Positions 1 through 5,696 of a DNA stretch of 7,928 nt are shown here, one piece after another; positions within the stretch are counted from its first letter, which is position 1; each line of letters starts with the position of its first letter. Source of the DNA: JAAZFZ01 sp035647435 (GTDB lineage: Bacteria; Bacillota; Clostridia; Oscillospirales; Acutalibacteraceae); assembly GCA_035647435.1 (NCBI GenBank), contig DASRNM010000119.1:1-7928 (forward strand), written 5' to 3'. The notes below the pieces were generated by a model that worked only from the letters and a program-made list of their open reading frames with translations, was not told the origin of the DNA and made no database searches. Made by a program: the position numbers and the translations under genes.

Positions 1-82
1 GAAATATTCGTTGTGTAGTTTATAATAGAATCTGAAAGATTATCTTTATATTTTGACAAAAAGTATTAAATAAATTATTTTT

Positions 83-88
83 GAGGTG
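83..88 (+). promoter_or_regulatory. Ribosome binding site for the PP2C-like gene
   Basis: GAGGTG lies five bases before a GTG codon. It decides the non-ATG start of the phosphatase-like gene. Confidence 0.7.
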
Positions 89-93
89 ACACT

Positions 94-903
94 GTGCCTG
101 AAATTATAGAAAAGCTTTTAATTGGAAAAGGTAAAGAATCTGAGGATGGAATGTTTATAGGCGATAATTTTTTAGCGGTTGTTGATGGCGTAACATCAAA
201 AGGTTCTCATAAGTTTAACGGCCATACGGGCGGTTGGTATGCAAAAGAGATTGTGCTTGAAGCAATCAAGGGACTACCAAAGGACATTGCCGGCGAGGGG
301 GCGATGCTAAAGCTCAATAAAGCGATTTTGGACGGTTATAAGGATTATCTTGAAACCGCAAGAGAGAAAATTGAAGAAAGAATGCAAGCTTGTGTTATAA
401 TCTTCAGCGTTTATATGAATGAGATTTGGGTTTTTGGCGATTGTCAATGCATTATAAATAACGTTCTTTATAAAAATGAAAAAAAGTTTGATGAGATAGT
501 TTCTGATATGCGTGCATTGGTGCTTGAGGCATATATGCTCCAAGGCAAAACTCAGTTGGAGCTTTTGGAAGATGACAAAGGCAGGGAATTCATAATGCCG
601 ATTTTAAAAAAGCAAGGCTTGTTTGCAAACTTACCGTCTCATTTAGGGTACGACGTGCTTGACGGTTTTTCAAAGCCTTGCCTTGACAGAATGAAACGCT
701 TTAAAGTCAAAAAAGGGGATACAATCATTTTATCGAGCGACGGTTATCCAGAGCTTAGAGACACTCTTGAAGAAAGCGAAAATGCACTTAAAAATATACT
801 TGAGAAAGACCCCTTGTGCGCCAAAACTTACATTTCAACAAAAGGCTTAAAACCAGGCAATAAATCATTTGATGACAGAACGTATTTAAAGTTCATAGTA
901 TAA
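94..903 (+). CDS. PP2C-like (SpoIIE/PPM-type) serine/threonine phosphatase domain protein
   Basis: The 269-residue product resembles a divergent metal-dependent PP2C phosphatase. Three motifs support this: an Asp-Gly pair in VVDGVT (D31-G32), a central FGDCQ that resembles the family's GDSR strand, and a late SSDGYPEL followed by a C-terminal DDRTYL (D260-D261). In the family, these acidic residues bind two Mn/Mg ions that activate water for phosphoserine or phosphothreonine hydrolysis. There is no signal peptide or membrane segment, so it is probably cytosolic. I chose the GTG start because GAGGTG at 83-88 lies five bases upstream and no better start is visible. The gene is alone on the plus strand and converges on the metallocofactor locus, so it may be functionally unrelated. 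The family call rests on motifs only. The fold is fairly likely; the substrate is unknown. Confidence 0.62.
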   Translation: MPEIIEKLLIGKGKESEDGMFIGDNFLAVVDGVTSKGSHKFNGHTGGWYAKEIVLEAIKGLPKDIAGEGAMLKLNKAILDGYKDYLETAREKIEERMQACVIIFSVYMNEIWVFGDCQCIINNVLYKNEKKFDEIVSDMRALVLEAYMLQGKTQLELLEDDKGREFIMPILKKQGLFANLPSHLGYDVLDGFSKPCLDRMKRFKVKKGDTIILSSDGYPELRDTLEESENALKNILEKDPLCAKTYISTKGLKPGNKSFDDRTYLKFIV

Positions 904-932
904 ATTTTGCCCCTTATTGTTTAAATAATCAA

Positions 933-962
933 AAAACGCAGCCGAGTTTTCGGTTGCGTTTT
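933..962. terminator. Bidirectional rho-independent terminator between convergent units
   Basis: The arms AAAACGCAGCCG (933-944) and CGGTTGCGTTTT (951-962) form a 12-bp stem with one G-T wobble and a six-base loop. On the plus strand the stem ends in TTTT after the phosphatase-like gene. On the minus strand it is followed by a run of six Ts, 36 bases past the stop of the NifX-like gene. It can therefore end both converging transcripts. Confidence 0.87.
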
Positions 963-997
963 GTGTTATGCGTACAAATAAAAAACTACTATTTATA

Positions 998-1342
998 TTA
1001 GTCGGCGTGGTTGTGGTCATGACAAATCGAGCCTGTAGTTTTAAGCTCACCTTTAAAGTAGCCTTCCGCTGCAACTTGAGAATCGCCGTTTGCACCTACG
1101 ATAACCCCAATACCTTTTTGATTAAATAGGTCAACTGCACCGCCACCCATACCGCCTGCAATAATAACGTTTATACCGTTTTCATATAAAAAAACAGGTA
1201 GAAAACCCGGTTTGTGCCCTGGGTTTTTTAGCTCTTCTTTTTTAACAATTTTATTTTCTTCATTTTCAAAAATAATAAATTTCTCACAATGCCCAAAATG
1301 AGCGGAAACAATATTACCATCACTAGCAACTGCTATTTTCAT
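998..1342 (-). CDS. NifX/NifB C-terminal-like (dinitrogenase Fe-Mo cofactor family) metallocluster-binding protein
   Basis: This 114-residue protein is a single-domain member of the dinitrogenase iron-molybdenum cofactor family (NifX, NafY, NifB C-terminus, orange protein, TM1290-like). It opens with the family's MKIAVASDGN strand, followed by a AHFGHCEKF segment (residues 14-22). The characteristic glycine loop IAGGMGGGA spans residues 61-69. Members bind or shuttle metal-sulfur clusters rather than catalyse reactions. The C-terminus ends in ICHDHNHAD, a Cys/His cluster (C107, H108, H110, H112) that could add a metal ligand site. The start is supported by AAAGGGGAA just upstream. It is the last gene of the third minus-strand unit, behind the Mrp ATPase and an untranslated gap of about 180 bases, and it is followed by a strong terminator. 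An Mrp partner suggests cluster delivery to this protein. The cofactor is not determinable from sequence. Confidence 0.9.
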   Translation of the reverse strand: MKIAVASDGNIVSAHFGHCEKFIIFENEENKIVKKEELKNPGHKPGFLPVFLYENGINVIIAGGMGGGAVDLFNQKGIGVIVGANGDSQVAAEGYFKGELKTTGSICHDHNHAD

Positions 1343-1522
1343 GCTTCATTCCCCTTTAAACAAATGTCTTTGTTAACATTTTTCTTAAATTATTTTAGCG
1401 GCAAATCCAACAAATTCAAAGCAGGAGTGCTTTTGCACAGGCTTATGTTTGTTTTTGAAACCGCCGTGCATGCCTCACAAAGCCGCCCTTGTTCGACAGC
1501 TCTTTGGCACGATAGTGGTCAA
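1343..1522. other. Intergenic stretch between the Mrp and NifX-like genes, no confident gene
   Basis: This 180-base gap is unusually long for the inside of this compact locus. On the minus strand it holds two weak reading frames. A GTG-started 27-codon frame at 1443-1526 overlaps the Mrp stop. An ATG-started 28-codon frame at 1385-1471 has GTGAGG only one base from its ATG. Neither has a good ribosome site or a recognisable motif. A small imperfect inverted repeat (CAAAGCA and TGCTTTTG) lies near 1417-1438. I see no convincing promoter. It could be a decayed small gene, an RNA element or a spacer. Confidence 0.5.
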
Positions 1523-2374
1523 TCACTCTGAATCTAAGGTTTTAGCGAGCATATCAGACATGGAGTCAAGCCAGTTCCCGTCAAAAAGCTCTATCACGCC
1601 TCTATCGCAGGCGGTAGCGAGTTTTTTATCAATCGGGATTTTTGCGGTTATTTTAATGTTATTTTCTTTTGCGATTGCTTCAACATGACTTTCACCAAAA
1701 ACATTAATTATCGTGTTGCATTCGGGGCATTTGATGAAGCTCATGTTCTCGACCAAACCGAGAATAGGAATATTCATCATGGTTGCCATTTTTACTGCCT
1801 TTGAGACTATCATTGAAACGAGCTCTTGTGGAGAGGTTACAATAATAATGCCGTCAACCGGAAGGGATTGAAAAACAGTCAATGGTACGTCGCCTGTCCC
1901 CGGGGGCATATCAATGAACATAAAGTCAATATCTCCCCAGATAACATCTGTCCAAAACTGTTTAACGGTGTTTGCAAGAATTGGCCCTCTCCAAACAACA
2001 GGGTCTGTGTCGTTTTCAAGCAAGAGGTTTATGGACATTACATCAATGCCTGTAATGCTCTTAACCGGAAACAAACCGATATCGCTGCCCTGCGCTCTGT
2101 CTTTAATGCCGAACATTCTTGGGATTGACGGGCCGGTAACATCAGCGTCCAAAACAGCGCTGTTAAAGCCCTGCCTTTTTGCCAAAACGGCAAGCAATGA
2201 GGTTACAAGGGACTTGCCGACGCCCCCCTTGCCACTAACAACGCCGATAACCTTTTTAACATTGTTATATTCGTTTGTTTTTTCAATTAAGCTTTTCGGG
2301 TTTTGATCGCACCCTTCGCAAGACTCTTTTGTGCACCCGCTGTCTGAACAGGCTTGTTGCTTTTCATCAGACAT
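1523..2374 (-). CDS. Mrp/NBP35-family iron-sulfur cluster carrier P-loop ATPase
   Basis: This 283-residue ATPase is of the Mrp/NBP35/ApbC type, which carries and transfers [4Fe-4S] clusters to target proteins in the cytosol. The deviant Walker A motif GKGGVGKS is at residues 48-55. It is followed by the VLDADVTGPS switch region (about 75-83), the FIDMPPGTGD Walker B region (153-162) and the family's VENMSFIKCPEC, whose C216-x2-C219 pair bridges a cluster between subunits. An N-terminal extension holds four more cysteines (C9, C14, C19, C22), reminiscent of NBP35 and many anaerobe Mrp proteins. The ATG is preceded by AAGGAGTTG (2383-2391). It sits 30 bases downstream of the MBL-fold gene and upstream of a NifX-like gene, so it probably loads or unloads a cluster on that protein. 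ORP loci of Desulfovibrio also contain an Mrp homologue. Confidence 0.93.
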   Translation of the reverse strand: MSDEKQQACSDSGCTKESCEGCDQNPKSLIEKTNEYNNVKKVIGVVSGKGGVGKSLVTSLLAVLAKRQGFNSAVLDADVTGPSIPRMFGIKDRAQGSDIGLFPVKSITGIDVMSINLLLENDTDPVVWRGPILANTVKQFWTDVIWGDIDFMFIDMPPGTGDVPLTVFQSLPVDGIIIVTSPQELVSMIVSKAVKMATMMNIPILGLVENMSFIKCPECNTIINVFGESHVEAIAKENNIKITAKIPIDKKLATACDRGVIELFDGNWLDSMSDMLAKTLDSE

Positions 2375-2404
2375 AGTTTAGACAACTCCTTTATTTTGTG
2401 TGTT

Positions 2405-3229
2405 TTATATTTCAATGGAATCTCCAGCGTACAGAATACAGCATTTGCTTCCAAAAAAACTTTTCATCTTCGATATCGAAACGATACCGGTGCAGTGCAG
2501 GGGATATATTTTACGAACACCTAAATCTTCAATATAATGCATAGTGCTTTGCAAGCGGTCATCTTCAACATTGTTAAGGTGCATGCCTGCAACTAAGGTG
2601 TCAATTTTATTATTAGGATATTTTTTGAGTATAAAATCAAGAATGTTTGTTACACCAGGGTGGCTACAACCGAGAAAAACAACAAGGCCTTTTTCTGTCT
2701 TGAAAACCAAAGCCTGTTCGTCGGTCATAAGGTCGTGTATTGTTTCACCATTTTTCACAACAAACAAACCCTTTGATACTTCGTTTTGATTCCTCGCTGT
2801 TGGTATTTGTCCATGAAGAGAGAAGGTGTCGTTTAGCTTAACACTCCCGTTTTGATAGACAATGTTTTTTTTAATATTGTTGCGTTCGTTTTCGGACCAT
2901 TGAATGCCAATGTCACGAAAACTTCCGTCTGTGTTTTGTGCAAGTTTCTGATCAAACGCACTTTCTTGAACATAGACTTTCGTGTTCTTTTTTAGTGGTG
3001 GTAAATATGTTAACCCGCCACAATGGTCATAGTGCCCGTGGCTAAGAACAATGGAATCAACACTGTTTAGCTCAACACCCAAAGCTTTTGCATTGTGCAA
3101 AAAAACATCTGTTTGCCCTGTGTCAAACAAAATATTGCCGTTTTCATGCTCAATAAATATAGACAAACCGTGCTCGGCAAGAAAGCCGCGTTTTTGAACG
3201 ATATCATTTGCCAAAACGTAAAATTTCAT
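2405..3229 (-). CDS. Metallo-beta-lactamase-fold hydrolase, COG1237-like
   Basis: This 274-residue protein has the metallo-beta-lactamase fold. FDTG is at residues 35-38 and the metal motif SHGHYDH gives H64, H66, D68 and H69. GCSHPG supplies H190, and later histidines in AGMHL (H217) and PLHCTG (H245) complete a dinuclear site. The GCSHPG and LHCTG signatures resemble proteins annotated as 7,8-dihydropterin-6-methyl-4-(beta-D-ribofuranosyl)aminobenzene-5'-phosphate synthase (COG1237). That label is often transferred without proof, so the substrate here is unknown. It lacks the flavodoxin domain of flavodiiron proteins. It is the first gene of the unit from the promoter at 3268-3296, with AGAGG a short distance before its ATG, and is followed by Mrp. 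The position suggests a role in cofactor chemistry or in protecting the cluster system, which is inference. Confidence 0.87.
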   Translation of the reverse strand: MKFYVLANDIVQKRGFLAEHGLSIFIEHENGNILFDTGQTDVFLHNAKALGVELNSVDSIVLSHGHYDHCGGLTYLPPLKKNTKVYVQESAFDQKLAQNTDGSFRDIGIQWSENERNNIKKNIVYQNGSVKLNDTFSLHGQIPTARNQNEVSKGLFVVKNGETIHDLMTDEQALVFKTEKGLVVFLGCSHPGVTNILDFILKKYPNNKIDTLVAGMHLNNVEDDRLQSTMHYIEDLGVRKIYPLHCTGIVSISKMKSFFGSKCCILYAGDSIEI

Positions 3230-3267
3230 TTAAAAACCTCTAAATCTGAAATAATCGCAACAGAAAA

Positions 3268-3296
3268 ATTATATTCCTGTTATGGGCATATGTCAA
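3268..3296 (-). promoter_or_regulatory. Consensus SigA-type promoter of the MBL-Mrp-NifX unit
   Basis: On the minus strand TTGACA (3291-3296) and TATAAT (3268-3273) are separated by exactly 17 bases, a perfect vegetative consensus. The first start codon is at 3229. No convincing terminator separates this promoter from the DUF134 gene upstream, so read-through from unit 2 is possible. Confidence 0.88.
3279..3292 (-). promoter_or_regulatory. Predicted operator in the unit 3 promoter
   Basis: The minus strand reads CATATGCCCATAAC, containing the dyad TATG-CC-CATA. It begins inside the -35 box and fills the start of the spacer. It differs by one base from a site at 7768-7781 and closely matches the site at 7802-7815. 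A protein bound here would block RNA polymerase. Confidence 0.6.
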
Positions 3297-3324
3297 CAAG
3301 AAACAACGATTAACTCTCGATTTA

Positions 3325-3843
3325 TTATTCTGTCGGCCTGTTGCGTTGACCTCTGCGTTGACCTCGCTGTCCGTTGCGTGGACCGTTTCTCATGCAATTA
3401 CCACGGCAAAAGCCCTCGTTGCAGTTTTGACCGCAAATAAGATTTGTCGACTTGCAATCAAGGCAAATGTGGCTACCGGTCTTAATAGATGCAATGTTTT
3501 CGTAGCTTTCCATCCATTCTTTGCCACATTCAAGGCATTTGACAGGGCAGATGTTAAGAGTATAGTTTCCGCCGTCAACATGAATTACTTTACCGTTTAT
3601 CAAGCTGTCGGCAATCTTTTCTCTTGCACAAATCAATATTCTTTGAAATGTAGGGCGAGATACTTGCATTCTTATTGCAGCCTCACCTTGCTCGAGGCCT
3701 TCCAAATCTTTTAATCTTATTGCCTCAAGCTCTTCGACGAGCAAAGTGTTTTTGGGAACATCTTCACAATTCTTGTCCGATGGAACAAAAAAAGGTGTGG
3801 TTGGTATATTTTCAATTTTTCGCAATTTTGTAGGTCTTGCCAA
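3325..3843 (-). CDS. DUF134 family helix-turn-helix protein with Cys-rich and Arg/Gly-rich tail
   Basis: This 172-residue protein belongs to DUF134 (PF02001), a family with a sigma-70 region-4-like helix-turn-helix that is usually found beside NifX and Mrp genes in anaerobes and archaea. The conserved VEELEAIRLKD is at about residues 36-46. The helix-turn-helix is at about 53-75 (GEAAIRMQVSRPTFQRIL). A Cys-rich region follows: C99, C103, C106, C127, C130, C137, C141, C146 and C150, likely a metal or cluster site. The end is an R/G/Q/N-rich basic tail. I place the start at the TTG at 3841-3843, giving MARPTKLRK, the usual family N-terminus. The GGAG at 3853-3856 is nine bases upstream. An alternative TTG at 3850-3852 would abut that ribosome site. 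It follows the DUF89 gene closely and is the best candidate regulator of the locus, with the cysteines as a possible sensor. Confidence 0.88.
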   Translation of the reverse strand: MARPTKLRKIENIPTTPFFVPSDKNCEDVPKNTLLVEELEAIRLKDLEGLEQGEAAIRMQVSRPTFQRILICAREKIADSLINGKVIHVDGGNYTLNICPVKCLECGKEWMESYENIASIKTGSHICLDCKSTNLICGQNCNEGFCRGNCMRNGPRNGQRGQRRGQRNRPTE

Positions 3844-3863
3844 CTCTTTCAACTCCGATTAAA

Positions 3864-4712
3864 TTATTTATGCTCAATAAAAACATAGTCACTGAGGTTT
3901 ACCCCGAACCTTTTTGAAATCATAGGGCATTTCGCCTTTAACAAAAAGAATATATCTCTTGAGCAGTCTGACAACGCTTCATAGTTGCCTTGACCTTTGC
4001 TGATAATAATATCCGCCTCGTTAAACAGCTTTATAAAAGTGCTGTTACATTTTTCAAGAATTGTGCCGGGAGCGTTACTACCTGAAGAAATGATGTCAAC
4101 GTGCTCATCAAGGCCTGATTGACACGCCTCTTTTGCTGTTGCATCATTTAAAATCGGTTCACTTCTAACGGCATATTTCATATTGAGCATAGGAGAGAGG
4201 TGCTCAATCAACACTTTGTCAAAAACTGTTTCACCCGAATTATCGCCTATGATTAAAAGTGTTTTTGCAGTTTTTAATTTCGTTTCAAATGCTTCCAAAT
4301 CACAAAGCCCGAACTCTTTTTCAAGCTCTGTTTCAACGCATTCTTCAACGTCAATATTGCTGTATATGGCTGAATCTATAATATTCCCCGTTGCAGCAAT
4401 TTTTAAAGCCCAATACAGGCTATTATTTTTCTGTTTTAAAAAGTCTTTAAGTTTAGGGTAAATTTTAAGTGCGGCACTGATATCCTTTTGTTTAACCGCT
4501 TCATAAGGGTCATTGTTACCTGTATGTCTTTTTACAGTCTTATGCATTGCCAACGCTAAATCGGGCGAACAACTGTAATTTTTGTATTCAGATAAAATGT
4601 TTATTGCCTCCATAAGTATTTCTTCCTGCGTTTGGGTGTCATCTGTGGACATTCTTGTCGCTTCAAGCACCTGTTTTAGCATGCAGGGGAGGCAGTCGAG
4701 AAAAATCTTCAT
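3864..4712 (-). CDS. DUF89/ARMT1-like metal-dependent phosphatase (CxxC subfamily)
   Basis: This 282-residue protein matches the prokaryotic DUF89 subfamily with an N-terminal CxxC (DCLPC, C7 and C10). Family motifs are GDNSGET (D157, N158), the NDAT segment (N189-D190) and ADIIISKGQGNYE (D234 to E245). In studied DUF89 proteins these Asp/Asn residues bind a divalent metal and cleave sugar phosphates or damaged metabolites, the damage-control phosphatase idea. The activity of this CxxC subfamily is poorly defined. The start has GGAG seven bases upstream. It heads unit 2 under a perfect promoter and is tightly followed by the DUF134 gene. DUF89 genes of this subfamily often sit near NifX/Mrp-type genes, so a link to cofactor or nucleotide repair is possible but unproven. 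It has no signal peptide and is presumably cytosolic. Confidence 0.88.
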   Translation of the reverse strand: MKIFLDCLPCMLKQVLEATRMSTDDTQTQEEILMEAINILSEYKNYSCSPDLALAMHKTVKRHTGNNDPYEAVKQKDISAALKIYPKLKDFLKQKNNSLYWALKIAATGNIIDSAIYSNIDVEECVETELEKEFGLCDLEAFETKLKTAKTLLIIGDNSGETVFDKVLIEHLSPMLNMKYAVRSEPILNDATAKEACQSGLDEHVDIISSGSNAPGTILEKCNSTFIKLFNEADIIISKGQGNYEALSDCSRDIFFLLKAKCPMISKRFGVNLSDYVFIEHK

Positions 4713-4756
4713 TTGAACTCTCCGTATCGTAATGAGTTATATTTTAAACAAACATA

Positions 4757-4785
4757 ATTATAGTGCTATGCTAAGCTTATGTCAA
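4757..4785 (-). promoter_or_regulatory. Consensus SigA-type promoter of the DUF89-DUF134 unit
   Basis: On the minus strand TTGACA (4780-4785) and TATAAT (4757-4762) are separated by exactly 17 bases. It lies just past the terminator hairpin of unit 1 and about 45 bases before the DUF89 start codon. Confidence 0.88.
4768..4781 (-). promoter_or_regulatory. Diverged predicted operator in the unit 2 promoter
   Basis: The minus strand reads CATAAGCTTAGCAT in the same register as the sites in the other two promoters. It matches 10 of 14 spacer bases of the unit 1 promoter (TAxGCTxAxxATAG), and TAAGCTTA forms its own small palindrome. It is less similar than the other sites, so binding could be weaker. 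Confidence 0.42.
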
Positions 4786-4798
4786 TTCAGACAAGGCA

Positions 4799-4822
4799 AA
4801 AGGCAGGGTTATTCCTGCCTTT
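4799..4822 (-). terminator. Rho-independent terminator after unit 1
   Basis: On the minus strand AAAGGCAGG and CCTGCCTTT form a perfect 9-bp stem around a six-base loop, followed by TTTTGCCTTGT. It lies about 20 bases after the stop of the last DUF5320 gene and just before the next promoter. The T tract is short, so some read-through is possible. Confidence 0.75.
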
Positions 4823-4842
4823 AAGCCCCTTGAAAGACGAAT

Positions 4843-5175
4843 TTATTTATCTTCTTCTAAGCTTGAAAGTCTTCTGTTTATCTGTTCAAGCTGTTCGCCT
4901 AAATATTCAGCCTGTTGGCTCAACACTTCTTTTTCGTCAGCTGATGTAAATGTGGCGTTTCTACCAAAACCGTCGCCACGACCGTAAACGGGGGCTGCGT
5001 ATGAACAATTAGACATTCTTCCAAAGCCTCTGCCACCTCTGCCACGACCACAACCTGCAAATCCTCCATAGGTATTATTTGCAAAACCTGGTTCGGCATA
5101 ACCTGTGCAGTTGCCTGCACCTCGTCCTGTCATAGGTCCCATTCCATTTGGGCCTGTTCCATCTCTTCTAGGCAT
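4843..5175 (-). CDS. DUF5320 family Gly/Arg-rich protein with C-terminal coiled coil
   Basis: This is a 110-residue protein of the DUF5320 type, marked by the N-terminal MPRRDGTGPNGMGPMTGRG repeat-like motif. It continues with NCTGYAEPGFANN and a glycine/arginine-rich middle (about residues 38-72) containing C23, C42 and C57. The C-terminal third (about 79-108) is a charged heptad-like helix, EVLSQQAEYLGEQLEQINRRL, likely a coiled coil for oligomerisation. The ATG at 5173-5175 has a perfect AGGAGG (5183-5188) seven bases upstream. The frame is open further upstream, but that would overlap the preceding gene and lacks a ribosome site. DUF5320 proteins accompany NifX-like and MinD-like genes in anaerobes and have no proven function. 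A scaffold or metal-handling role is inference. Confidence 0.88.
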   Translation of the reverse strand: MPRRDGTGPNGMGPMTGRGAGNCTGYAEPGFANNTYGGFAGCGRGRGGRGFGRMSNCSYAAPVYGRGDGFGRNATFTSADEKEVLSQQAEYLGEQLEQINRRLSSLEEDK

Positions 5176-5201
5176 ATTAAAACCTCCTTTCGATTTTAAC
5201 T

Positions 5202-5432
5202 TTATTTTTTCTTTCTGTTCGCAAGTGTATATGCAGCATAAGCACAGCCTGAAGCTATACCTGTCAGGCAAAACATTCGCCCGAAGCCTCTCCCTCTTCC
5301 TCTAGTGGAGAATCTGAAACCACGAGTTCCGTTGTTTGCGGAGCCTGGTTTCCTAAAACCTGCACAAAAACCTGCGCCACGTCCTGTTAAAGGGCCTAAT
5401 CTATTAGGTCCAGTTCTGTCACCTCTCGGCAT
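5202..5432 (-). CDS. DUF5320-like small Gly/Arg-rich protein with hydrophobic C-terminus
   Basis: This 76-residue paralogue shares the MPRGDRTGPNRLGPLTGRGAG opening with its two neighbours, then FCAGFRKPGSANN and an RGRGRGFGR segment (about residues 44-52). Unlike its neighbours it ends in a hydrophobic stretch (about 53-71, FCLTGIASGCAYAAYTL) followed by NRKKK. This could be a short membrane-associated or buried helix with positive residues on the end. Cysteines are C23, C55 and C63. I chose the ATG at 5430-5432 because GGGAGGTG (5439-5446) lies six bases upstream. A GTG at 5441 falls inside that ribosome site and is rejected. The gene is 27 bases from the next DUF5320 gene, which suggests one cotranscribed set made by duplication. 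No function is known. Confidence 0.82.
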   Translation of the reverse strand: MPRGDRTGPNRLGPLTGRGAGFCAGFRKPGSANNGTRGFRFSTRGRGRGFGRMFCLTGIASGCAYAAYTLANRKKK

Positions 5433-5452
5433 AGGGTTCACCTCCCGAAAAT

Positions 5453-5677
5453 TTAATCATTTTCTTCTGACCCTCTGACCATTGCAACTCCACATTTTGG
5501 GCAAACCATGGAGCTACAAGGAGTTCCTGCTATATGATTTGCTTTTTCTCCGCATCGCGGACACGCACAGTTTCCGTCTGGGCCCACGTTTTTTATTGGT
5601 CCTCGACCTTGCTGCCTGCCACCGCCACCGGTAATCGGGCCTTGCCCATATGGCCCTGTTCCGTCACCTCTTGGCAT
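5453..5677 (-). CDS. Small MPRGDGTGP-motif protein with zinc-ribbon/rubredoxin-like cysteine pairs
   Basis: This 74-residue protein begins with MPRGDGTGPYGQGPITGGGG, the signature shared with the two following genes. It then carries a compact metal-binding ribbon, ACPRCG (C39-x2-C42) and VCPKCG (C59-x2-C62), with extra cysteines at C37 and C54. Four paired cysteines suggest one zinc or iron atom. The ATG at 5675-5677 has AGGAGGTG nearby (within 5684-5692). An upstream in-frame ATG at 5746 lies inside the preceding ATPase gene with no ribosome site, so I reject it. The gap from the ATPase stop is 19 bases, so it belongs to the same operon and may be a small redox or metal partner of the ferredoxin-ATPases. 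That role is inference. Confidence 0.87.
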   Translation of the reverse strand: MPRGDGTGPYGQGPITGGGGRQQGRGPIKNVGPDGNCACPRCGEKANHIAGTPCSSMVCPKCGVAMVRGSEEND

Positions 5678-5696
5678 AGATATCACCTCCTTGAAT

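Noticed and set aside
53..81. TTGACA (53-58) with TATTTT (76-81), 17 bases apart, before the plus-strand gene
   Set aside because: Transcription would begin within or after the ribosome site at 83-88, leaving no usable leader. A TATAAT at 21-26 is an alternative -10, but its -35 would lie outside the window.
1289..1688. Plus-strand open frames across the NifX-like, gap and Mrp region
   Set aside because: They lack ribosome sites and known motifs and lie opposite well-supported minus-strand genes.
3299..3324. Terminator between the DUF134 gene and the MBL promoter
   Set aside because: ATCG-type words recur there in direct, not inverted, orientation and no T tract follows, so no hairpin terminator is supported.
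5176..5271. In-frame upstream extension of the last DUF5320 gene to 5271
   Set aside because: It overlaps the preceding gene, reads as unrelated sequence and has no ribosome site, whereas AGGAGG stands seven bases before the ATG at 5175.
5644..5655. CCCATATGGCC resembling the operator core
   Set aside because: It lies inside the coding sequence for the conserved DUF5320 head, with no promoter around it, and does not fit the extended motif.
4843..5677. CRISPR or tandem DNA repeats in the Gly-rich genes
   Set aside because: The repetition is in protein motifs at the starts of three genes. The DNA copies differ and have no regular repeat-spacer pattern.
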